Positions 17,345 through 23,137 of a stretch of DNA of 39,287 bases are shown here, one piece after another. The position numbers and the translations under genes are program-made. Location of the stretch: positions 1 to 39,287 of the forward strand of contig URPS01000019.1 of assembly GCA_900549855.1 (NCBI GenBank). The letters are read 5' to 3'. How positions within the stretch are numbered: the first letter of the stretch is position 1; the number at the start of each line of letters is the position of its first letter. Source of the stretch: an uncultured bacterium. GTDB taxonomy: Bacteria; Cyanobacteriota; Vampirovibrionia; Gastranaerophilales; Gastranaerophilaceae. The notes beneath the pieces were generated by a model. The model saw only the letters and a list, made by a program, of their open reading frames with translations, was not told the DNA's origin and did not search any database.

Positions 17345-17373
17345 AAAATTAAATAAATATGCCGCAATAGCTC
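17345..17373 (+). pseudogene. 5' fragment of tRNA-Phe (direct repeat)
   Basis: These 29 bases, covering 16 bases of leader and the first 13 of the tRNA (GCCGCAATAGCTC), are identical to 17437-17465. The copy breaks off inside the D stem and continues into unrelated sequence, so it cannot form a tRNA. The 63 bases between the copies hold a GCTCC/GGAGC hairpin and an inverted copy of the D arm at about 17418-17431. Confidence 0.85.
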
Positions 17374-17410
17374 CCCAGTGGAGCCGAGAGGCGGAACGTA
17401 TAGGGAAAAT

Positions 17411-17431
17411 GTAGAGCTTGCTCTACCAACC
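17411..17431 (+). repeat. GTAG hairpin containing an inverted tRNA-Phe D arm
   Basis: GTAGAGC-TT-GCTCTAC is a perfect hairpin led by GTAG. Its second half, CTTGCTCTACCAAC, is the exact reverse complement of 14 bases of the D arm of the tRNA that follows (GTTGGTAGAGCAAG). Confidence 0.8.
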
Positions 17432-17452
17432 CAGTGAAAATTAAATAAATAT

Positions 17453-17525
17453 GCCGCAATAGCTCAGTTGGTAGAGCAAGGGACTGAAAATCCCTGTGTC
17501 CTTGGTTCAATTCCGAGTTGCGGCA
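17453..17525 (+). tRNA. tRNA-Phe (anticodon GAA)
   Basis: A complete cloverleaf of 73 bases. The acceptor stem is GCCGCAA/TTGCGGC, the D arm is GCTC-GAGC, the anticodon stem is AGGGA/TCCCT with loop CTGAAAA, which places GAA at the anticodon, and the T loop is TTCAATT. The discriminator is A. CCA is not encoded. A T-run follows directly and may end transcription. Confidence 0.95.
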
Positions 17526-17561
17526 TATTTTTTTGTTTATATAACTACCATCAATAACCAC

Positions 17562-17573
17562 AACTCGGAATTA
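17562..17573 (-). repeat. Inverted copy of tRNA-Phe T arm
   Basis: CAACTCGGAATT is the reverse complement of AATTCCGAGTTG at the 3' end of the tRNA just upstream. It mirrors the inverted D-arm copy found on the other side of the tRNA. Confidence 0.65.
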
Positions 17574-17631
17574 TATCTAATATACGTCTCGTCGCAAAAG
17601 CGAACTCGACTTCCTCTATTGAAACGATAAT

Positions 17632-17666
17632 CAATCGTTTCAACAGAGTTCTTGGCATATTTTTTT
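17632..17666 (+). repeat. 35-bp direct repeat, left copy (possible attachment-type scar)
   Basis: A perfect 35-base match to 20711-20745, running from CAATCGTTTC to GGCATATTTTTTT. Its last part, GGCATATTTTTTT, plus the following GTTTATAT, also equals the 3' end and flank of tRNA-Phe. The left arm forms a hairpin with preceding bases (GAAACGAT-AATCA-ATCGTTTC). The repeat pair brackets the two paralogous genes. No integrase is present. Confidence 0.75.
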
Positions 17667-17732
17667 GTTTATATTACTGGATTTCAGCAATTTGTATTTT
17701 GGAGTGATATTCTTAAAATAAGAAATGTTGCA

Positions 17733-17823
17733 GTTGTAGGTCGTGTTCAACAATTTTCATTGAACACGACATTACAATTTATGTATTAGTCGTGTTGGAT
17801 GACAATAGTCCAACACGACCTAC
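17733..17823. repeat. 91-bp inverted REP pair (BIME-like), copy A
   Basis: Two hairpins, GTCGTGTTCAA/TTGAACACGAC and GTCGTGTTGGA/TCCAACACGAC, face each other, and the whole unit begins with GTAGGTCGTGTT and ends with AACACGACCTAC. So it is two GTAG-led REP units in inverted orientation. A second copy at 20209-20299 differs at one base. The pair brackets the two paralogous genes. Confidence 0.85.
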
Positions 17824-17948
17824 AAGCTTATCCTGTCTATCAGAGTAACACAGCATTATATTAGCACATAATATTGGTCATGTACATACTAGCTAGGTAG
17901 GTAGGTTATTTTTTATTTTTCTATATTAAATAGAGGATTGAAAACTTA

Positions 17949-17976
17949 AAGTTTACTCTTATAATCTTAATGAGAT
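17949..17976 (+). promoter_or_regulatory. Promoter of the first paralogous gene
   Basis: TTGAAA, 16 bases, TATAAT, ending about 25 bases before the ATG, followed by a GGAGG ribosome site. The region upstream of the second paralogue keeps the same TATAATC and the ATTAAATAG string, so the promoter was duplicated with the gene. Confidence 0.6.
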
Positions 17977-17996
17977 TTTGACTTGGAGGGTAAAAA

Positions 17997-18950
17997 ATGG
18001 TATCAGCTATCAATACTAATACTAACTATTACCAATCATATTTAATTACACAAAATAGAAATGAAGGTGTGAATGATAATAGTAGGTATTCTGCTAAAGA
18101 AACTGCTATTGATATATTTAATGATTATATGAGTTTTGATAATAATAATATTTACAAAGCCTTATCATATAATGATTATGTCCGCACGCAAAAGAAACTC
18201 TTAAAACAAGAAATTATTGCACCTACAGCAGATGATGCTTCAAAATTAAGTATTGAGGAATATGAAAATCGGAAAGCTATTTATTATGAAAAGGTGAATA
18301 ATTTTAATTTTGATAAGGGTTTTCAGGACTATTTAAAAAGTCGTGGTTGCCAAGACGAAACAGAATTACAAGCTTTAGGAAATTGCTATGAAAGTGTAGA
18401 AGACTTAAAACAAATTGCAACGTTGAGTGCATCTAGCCACCTCATTGGCCTAAACGGTAGAATACATGGGATGGGGCGTATATTACCTGAATACGAATTT
18501 GATAAGTTGTTTGATGGAAAAAGCGTGGCAGAAATACAGAACTTTCTACAGAGTTATGATAATGCAAAAGGATTTGAAGAAGAAGTAGAGGTTTTAAAAC
18601 AACTCATAAATGATTCAAGCATTGCTTCTGAAGATAAAGATTTGGTGTGTATGGGACTTGATTTATATGAAGTCTATTGCAAAAAAGAGGATTGTGAAAA
18701 AAAGCTGGGAAATGAGATATCATTTGATTACGAAAGTTACTTTATTCAAAAGTACCAAGATTATATGTTTTCTGAAGGTGGGATAGATATGAAACATTTT
18801 TTAAAACAATACCTACCTGCTGAATTAGAGCTGAGAATTAAAGAATTGAGTGAATTAGAGTCACTTTTAGTAGAAAAAAATACATCTAATGAACAAGCTA
18901 ACATTGATGATAGTTTCATAGCAACTAAAATTGCACAATATAGAAAATAA
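17997..18950 (+). CDS. Paralogous unknown protein 1 (MVSA... family)
   Basis: I do not recognise this 317-residue protein. It starts MVSAINTNTNYYQ, is rich in Asn, Tyr, Asp and Glu, is predicted largely helical, and has no signal peptide or membrane span. The second gene (19235-20185) is a diverged paralogue: both keep the MVSA start with Asn/Tyr repeats, a central NNF-F-GF-DY segment (YEKVNNFNFDKGFQDY near 94) and the same 13-residue end, DSFIATKIAQYRK. GGAGG lies 8 bases before the ATG. The pair is bracketed by repeat elements next to tRNA-Phe, which suggests an accessory unit. A secreted or surface role is possible because of the fixed N- and C-termini, but nothing in the sequence proves it. 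Confidence 0.75.
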   Translation: MVSAINTNTNYYQSYLITQNRNEGVNDNSRYSAKETAIDIFNDYMSFDNNNIYKALSYNDYVRTQKKLLKQEIIAPTADDASKLSIEEYENRKAIYYEKVNNFNFDKGFQDYLKSRGCQDETELQALGNCYESVEDLKQIATLSASSHLIGLNGRIHGMGRILPEYEFDKLFDGKSVAEIQNFLQSYDNAKGFEEEVEVLKQLINDSSIASEDKDLVCMGLDLYEVYCKKEDCEKKLGNEISFDYESYFIQKYQDYMFSEGGIDMKHFLKQYLPAELELRIKELSELESLLVEKNTSNEQANIDDSFIATKIAQYRK

Positions 18951-18967
18951 ATGCTATTTGGATTAAG

Positions 18968-18999
18968 AAAAAAGGGAAGCAAATGCTTCCCTTTTTTAA
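18968..18999. terminator. Bidirectional terminator after paralogue 1
   Basis: GGGAAGCA-AA-TGCTTCCC is a perfect hairpin with an A run before and a T run after it. It can end the plus-strand gene and the small minus-strand frame that lies to its right. Confidence 0.9.
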
Positions 19000-19003
19000 T
19001 TTC

Positions 19004-19087
19004 TTATGCTGCAGTAGTCCAAGCGGAATTTACTAAATTCATTAAGTCTGCATTTGCTTTAACATCTTCAACAGAGCTGATTTTCAT
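19004..19087 (-). CDS. Possible small peptide (27 aa)
   Basis: A short minus-strand frame encodes 27 residues, starting MKISSVEDVKANADL and ending SAWTTAA. It ends just before the bidirectional terminator, which is the main reason to list it. There is no clear ribosome site (only a weak GGTG), and I do not recognise the product. It could be a remnant of a longer gene, a peptide of the islet, or chance. Confidence 0.3.
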   Translation of the reverse strand: MKISSVEDVKANADLMNLVNSAWTTAA

Positions 19088-19234
19088 AATAATAACACCA
19101 TTATTATATTACATACAATACTGGTCATGAGTATAGTACCCAAGTAGCTATTTTTAACATTTTTTTACATTAAATAGCGGATAAAAAATATCAAACTCAC
19201 TTTTATAATCATATTATGCAATGGGAGGGAGAAA

Positions 19235-20185
19235 ATGGTTTCTGCTGTAAGCTCAAATAATTACTACTATCAACTAGATTATGCTCAAAATACTTCCGGT
19301 GATACTGAAGGTAAACTTAGGCAAAAAGAAGTTTCAAAGTATATATGTAATGACTATGCAAATATTAGAAATGAAAACCATACTTATCATGATAGCATTT
19401 ATCGTTCATACTCAGAATATGTAGGAAGACAGAAGAATGTAATACTTGCAGAATCTATGGGGGGAATTAGTCCGCTTGAAGCTGCTAAAACTTATAGCTT
19501 AGAAGAATATGAGGCAAGGAAGCAAGAGTATTGCAATAAAGTCAATAATTTTGATTTTGAACAAGGATTCAAAGATTATATGAACAGCTTAGGATGTAGT
19601 AATGAAAAAGAACTCTCAAAGTATGTTACATATGAAGAAAAACAGAGTATCGTTGCAAAAGCAGCACAAGACATTCTTACAGACCTTGGCATAACTAATC
19701 CGGGATTAGTTTCAATTTTTAATAATCTTGATTATATTACAGAAAATATTGATTATGATATTGCTCAACAATTTTATGCAGATTTAGAAGATGTAAATCC
19801 ATTAGGAAGTTTAAGCAAAAATTGGGATATACAAGCAAATGCAGTTAAAAACTTATTGAACTCTATTGATGGATTAGAAAATAAAGAGCTATACATGCAA
19901 GGAATTGATTTGCTTACTTTACAGAAAAAATGTGCGAACTTACGCGGTGAGTCATTAGATTCCAATAAATTAGTTGATGAATATTTTGAAAAAACACATA
20001 TATACTCCCAACAAACAGGTGCGTCTGCTATAGATGCTCTAAAGTATTATTTAACAAATGAAATTGCAACTAAAACAAAGGAATTGGATGAATTAATGTT
20101 AGTTAACAAAGACACTCAAGAGAAAGAACAAAACAATCTTACAGATAGCTTTATTGCTACTAAAATTGCACAATATAGAAAATAA
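19235..20185 (+). CDS. Paralogous unknown protein 2 (MVSA... family)
   Basis: A 316-residue paralogue of the protein encoded at 17997-18950; function not recognised. It starts MVSAVSSNNYYYQ, has VNNFDFEQGFKDYMNSLGC in the centre where paralogue 1 has VNNFNFDKGFQDYLKSRGC, and ends with the same DSFIATKIAQYRK. The middle is strongly diverged, so the duplication is not recent, yet the last 51 bases including the 3' untranslated part (20159-20209) are identical to 18924-18974. That points to gene conversion or strong selection. A GGGAGGG ribosome site precedes the ATG. In place of paralogue 1's terminator, an inverted REP pair begins right after AAAAAAG. Confidence 0.75.
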   Translation: MVSAVSSNNYYYQLDYAQNTSGDTEGKLRQKEVSKYICNDYANIRNENHTYHDSIYRSYSEYVGRQKNVILAESMGGISPLEAAKTYSLEEYEARKQEYCNKVNNFDFEQGFKDYMNSLGCSNEKELSKYVTYEEKQSIVAKAAQDILTDLGITNPGLVSIFNNLDYITENIDYDIAQQFYADLEDVNPLGSLSKNWDIQANAVKNLLNSIDGLENKELYMQGIDLLTLQKKCANLRGESLDSNKLVDEYFEKTHIYSQQTGASAIDALKYYLTNEIATKTKELDELMLVNKDTQEKEQNNLTDSFIATKIAQYRK

Positions 20186-20208
20186 ATGCTATTTGGATTA
20201 AGAAAAAA

Positions 20209-20299
20209 GTTGTAGGTCGTGTTCAACAATTTTCATTGAACACGACATTAAAATTTATGTATTAGTCGTGTTGGATGACAATAGTCCAACACGACCTAC
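20209..20299. repeat. 91-bp inverted REP pair (BIME-like), copy B
   Basis: Same two-hairpin unit as at 17733-17823, with one base changed (C to A in the central spacer). It starts immediately after the 51-base segment shared by both paralogues, where paralogue 1 has its terminator. It may now serve as terminator of paralogue 2. Confidence 0.85.
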
Positions 20300-20316
20300 G
20301 AACTATCGGTATATAA

Positions 20317-20505
20317 TTAATAAATTTGAAAGCCTGTTCCAAATGGTGGCAATACCAACTGTCCGATAATTTCATTTCTACCTGACTCTATTATTTTGGC
20401 TGGTTTTCTAGGGTCAGTCAGTAGGGTGCAAATTTTTGCACCAAAAATAATTTTGTAAAGTGCATTTACTAATCTATCAAAAATATTCCCACCTCTCGGA
20501 AGTTT
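20317..20505 (-). pseudogene. Possible gene remnant without start codon
   Basis: The minus strand is open for 62 codons between two stops. The peptide has protein-like character (KLPRGGNIFDRL at the start, IIGQLVLPPFGTGFQIY at the end) and includes IIFGAKI, like the FG leader of two other proteins here. There is no ATG, GTG or TTG in a usable position. I do not recognise it, and chance is possible. Confidence 0.25.
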
Positions 20506-20710
20506 TTATCCTTTTTCTATCCTTGCAAAACTCAAACCTTGTCGGAGTTGTAGGTAAATTTTCCAAAACAAGCAGGAAAAAAGGATAAATTTAGGGCTAA
20601 GAAAAGGATAAAAAGGATAATTTTTCTTGAAACGAGGGAAGTGGCTAAAATTCAAACATTTTCTTAATTATACCCACTTTCCCTCTTTCAAATTTATCCG
20701 TCAGATTATA

Positions 20711-20745
20711 CAATCGTTTCAACAGAGTTCTTGGCATATTTTTTT
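20711..20745 (+). repeat. 35-bp direct repeat, right copy
   Basis: Identical over 35 bases to 17632-17666, but without the left hairpin arm and without the GTTTATAT that follows the left copy. The two copies enclose a segment of about 3.1 kb with the two paralogues and the two REP pairs. Confidence 0.75.
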
Positions 20746-20898
20746 ATTAATAATCATAAGCTTCTCAGCCATTGACCATTTTAAGTCATTTTCTTATTTT
20801 ATTATTTTGTAGTAGATTTGTCGGAGTTGAAAATAAATTATATAATCATCTCATGCGGCAGTTTTTTAATCAATTATTAAGGCTTGCCCCTGCCAATT

Positions 20899-21273
20899 TT
20901 AGCACAATTCAGCATCGCCAAGTCCAAATTGTTCTAAACTATTAGATTTTGCTTGAACACAAATATATTCCAAATCAGTTTTTGCTTCCATTGTTCTTAC
21001 GGCATTTGGAAGAACTTTTACGCAAGTTCCTTCTTTAACCTCAACAACTTCATTATCTAAAGTCATTGAGCCTTCACCCTTTAAGAAAATATAAACTTCT
21101 TCATTCTGTTTGTGTTTGTGATTGAATGGCAATTTTACTCCGGCAGGCATTGCACTAACTGAAATTTCACAACTTGTTAATCCTAGCAAATCATGCAAAA
21201 ATGCTTTACCGTTTTCATAATTTTTGCCTACTTCACTAAGTTTTCCGATTTCTTCTTTTTTAAAGTTTGTCAT
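20899..21273 (-). CDS. Small cupin-fold protein
   Basis: A 124-residue single-domain cupin. The metal-binding motif is visible as HKHKQNEEVYIFLKGEG, with His at 53 and 55 and Glu at 60, and the second motif (LPNAVRTMEA) has lost the usual His, so metal binding may be altered. The substrate cannot be told. It lies 50 bases downstream of the marR gene, and a half-matched copy of the marR palindrome sits directly before its AAGGAG ribosome site, so it is very likely controlled by that regulator. Small cupins under MarR control often deal with oxidised or toxic small molecules, but that is only general expectation. Confidence 0.85.
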   Translation of the reverse strand: MTNFKKEEIGKLSEVGKNYENGKAFLHDLLGLTSCEISVSAMPAGVKLPFNHKHKQNEEVYIFLKGEGSMTLDNEVVEVKEGTCVKVLPNAVRTMEAKTDLEYICVQAKSNSLEQFGLGDAELC

Positions 21274-21286
21274 AATGTTTTCTCCT

Positions 21287-21306
21287 TTCGTTAGATGTCT
21301 AACTAT
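21287..21306. promoter_or_regulatory. Operator-like palindrome before the cupin gene
   Basis: GTTAGA-TG-TCTAAC (21290-21303) with the right flank TAT matches the perfect 20-base palindrome upstream of marR, except for the outer left bases and one central base. It lies just upstream of the cupin ribosome site, so bound regulator would block transcription or early elongation. Confidence 0.8.
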
Positions 21307-21323
21307 TACTGTAAAAAATTTTT

Positions 21324-21728
21324 TTATACTTTTCTTAAAAGGTTTTCTATTAATTCAGACTCTTCTGGAGATAAATTTTTGTATAACATTTTATTCAATT
21401 CATTTGAAATTTTTTCAAATATCACTTTAAAATCTTCACCTTTTTGAGTCAAAACTATATTTGTAGAACGGTTATCTTCATCAGAAGCTTCTCTTTTTAT
21501 ATATCCTAGTTTTTCTAGTTTATCAACCAAGACCGTAACCGTTGGTTTTGTTCTATGAATGCTATTTGCAATATCTTTCATCGTCATTTTACCGTTTTTA
21601 TAAAGACAAACAAGAATATCACCATGACTTGGTACAAGTCCTTCTGCACCATTATTTTTTAATTCTTCAATAATAAAACGGTTTCCTTTTTCATGAATTT
21701 TTGATACTAAAGATAACATTTCTTTCAT
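21324..21728 (-). CDS. MarR-family transcriptional regulator
   Basis: A 134-residue winged-helix repressor of the MarR type. The DNA-binding part is clear: MTMKDIANSIHRTKPTVTVL (the recognition helix) then LEKLGYIKREASDEDNRST, the wing with the family's D-x-R signature. It acts as a dimer, which suits the 20-base palindrome 14 bases upstream of its own start and the related site before the cupin gene. I infer that it represses both genes and is released by an unknown ligand. It has one Cys only (in the CLYK segment), so simple thiol redox sensing is possible but not shown. Confidence 0.92.
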   Translation of the reverse strand: MKEMLSLVSKIHEKGNRFIIEELKNNGAEGLVPSHGDILVCLYKNGKMTMKDIANSIHRTKPTVTVLVDKLEKLGYIKREASDEDNRSTNIVLTQKGEDFKVIFEKISNELNKMLYKNLSPEESELIENLLRKV

Positions 21729-21741
21729 ATAATTATATTAT

Positions 21742-21761
21742 AGTTAGATATCTAACTATTG
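21742..21761. promoter_or_regulatory. Perfect 20-bp palindromic operator before marR
   Basis: ATAGTTAGATATCTAACTAT is a perfect inverted repeat immediately upstream of the marR start. Together with the related site before the cupin gene it defines a consensus TAGTTAGA-N2-TCTAACTA, as expected for a MarR dimer and autoregulation. Confidence 0.88.
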
Positions 21762-21874
21762 TCAAGAGCTTTTTCTCTTTTCGCAGAACATTATATTTTT
21801 TGAGATTACATTTTTTCCTCTAAAATCTTCAAAAAACAAGCGAATTTGAGGCTAAAATTTAAAAATTTCACAAC

Positions 21875-22876
21875 CTAGCTTATGCCATTTTCTTTATATA
21901 AATTTTCGTATGATGTTGATATAAAATACGAATATTTATTTTTAGGATCTAGATTATCTGTTGATTTAACTGGAGTTAACCTATCTTTTAAGCTTTGCAA
22001 ATATTTATGTTCTACTTCTCGAACTTTATACAATTCTTCCTCAATTGCTCTTGCATGTTTTGAGTTAGGAGCAAAGTTTTCTAATAACCTATTGAGAAAT
22101 TTAAACTTATTCACATTACCAGAAAATTGACTTTTTTCATTAATTTCATCTTGTATAATAGATTCTTCTACGTGTTTTTCTGCAAATTCTTTAATATTCT
22201 TTCTGTCAATGTTATCTATTCTATTTAATTCTTCAACAGGAAGTGGCTCCCATTTTGCAATGTTATTCCATGCATGTGCCTCTGTTAGTTTACACAAATC
22301 CTTATTTAATTCACGATTTCCTTCCTTTCTTGCAAATAATTTTTCTGGGAAGAAGCCAATATTTGGAAGCATTTCTAGCAATTTATTTTGAAGTTTTTGT
22401 ATTGCATCTTCTTTTGTCGGAAGCGGAGTTAAAGGGATTGTTTTTAACTTTGAAGGGAAGTTTGTACGCCCTTTGAAACTATCTAAATACAAAGCCATTG
22501 TATCTCCACCAACACTTTGTGGTACTGATGGCTTTTCTAACATGATTCGTTCTCCTAACGAAACATCTCCATGTGCATTTTGCCAAGGTGCATTTAATTT
22601 ATAGTTAGTGGAGATAATTTTAGGACAAGCCGGCACACCAAAACCAATACAGTCTTTTCCAACATAGTTAACAAAACCTTTTTCCTTAGATGGAAAATTT
22701 AGAGCTTTATCCATACCCTTACAAAATTTATCAACAACCAAAAAATTTTCTCTATTGTTGCTATACAATAATTCTTTAGCATACTTAAATGCCTCAAGTG
22801 TAGCTTCTGTTGCAAGAATTTTTGCACCAAAATTTACATTGCTCTTATGGTTGTTATACTCCGTGTTAATTCTCAT
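21875..22876 (-). CDS. Unknown protein with Asn-rich FG leader
   Basis: A 333-residue protein I do not recognise. The start is set at the ATG before RINTEYNNHKSN because AGGAG lies 8 bases upstream; the frame is open for 38 more codons but without such a site. The leader is Asn-rich and ends in NVNFGAKIL (14-22 of the mature frame), like NTSFGSL in the small protein at 4224-4619. The rest is soluble-looking, with LPNIGFFPEKLFARKEGNREL, HAWNNIAKWEPLP and a long charged helix toward the C-terminus. No signal peptide or membrane span. It stands alone between the marR region and a convergent-free gap. Function unknown; the shared leader may be a lineage-specific export or sorting signal (inference). 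Confidence 0.65.
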   Translation of the reverse strand: MRINTEYNNHKSNVNFGAKILATEATLEAFKYAKELLYSNNRENFLVVDKFCKGMDKALNFPSKEKGFVNYVGKDCIGFGVPACPKIISTNYKLNAPWQNAHGDVSLGERIMLEKPSVPQSVGGDTMALYLDSFKGRTNFPSKLKTIPLTPLPTKEDAIQKLQNKLLEMLPNIGFFPEKLFARKEGNRELNKDLCKLTEAHAWNNIAKWEPLPVEELNRIDNIDRKNIKEFAEKHVEESIIQDEINEKSQFSGNVNKFKFLNRLLENFAPNSKHARAIEEELYKVREVEHKYLQSLKDRLTPVKSTDNLDPKNKYSYFISTSYENLYKENGIS

Positions 22877-23080
22877 TACATATCTCCTGTTTATTTGCTC
22901 TGTAATATTAAAACACGTAAAAATTTTTTTTGCCATGTTGAAGCTTAATTTAATATTATTTGATAAGTATGCTTTAGTAAGATTAAACATGATTATAGCA
23001 TTGAATTAAAAAGGGGAAATTTCTATTTTGCCAAAACAGGAAATTTTAACTTTGCTACGATACCTTCATTTATATATTGC

Positions 23081-23118
23081 ACTTAAAAGGATGTTCATTT
23101 TTGAACATCCTTTTAAGT
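23081..23118. terminator. Strong terminator after the S1-domain gene
   Basis: ACTTAAAAGGATGTTCA and TGAACATCCTTTTAAGT form a 17-base perfect stem around a short T loop. It lies 20 bases past the stop codon of the minus-strand S1-domain gene. Its near-perfect symmetry means it could work in both directions. Confidence 0.85.
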
Positions 23119-23137
23119 AAATTATTATTAAATAATC

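Larger units (their letters stand above)
20186..20898. other. Gene-free, hairpin-rich region after the paralogues
   Basis: About 700 bases without a supported gene. Beyond the REP pair and the 35-base repeat it holds GGTGCAAATTTTTGCACC (20429-20446), an inverted pair TTATCCTTTTTCTATCC / GGATAAAAAGGATAA (about 20506-20621) and another pair GAAACGAGGGAAGTGG / CCACTTTCCCTCTTTC (about 20629-20690). An open minus-strand stretch of 62 codons without a start lies at 20317-20505. Confidence 0.5.

Noticed and set aside
20627..20812. A 61-codon plus-strand frame
   Set aside because: It lies across an imperfect hairpin and the 35-base repeat, with no ribosome site and low-complexity Phe/Ile/Ser content.
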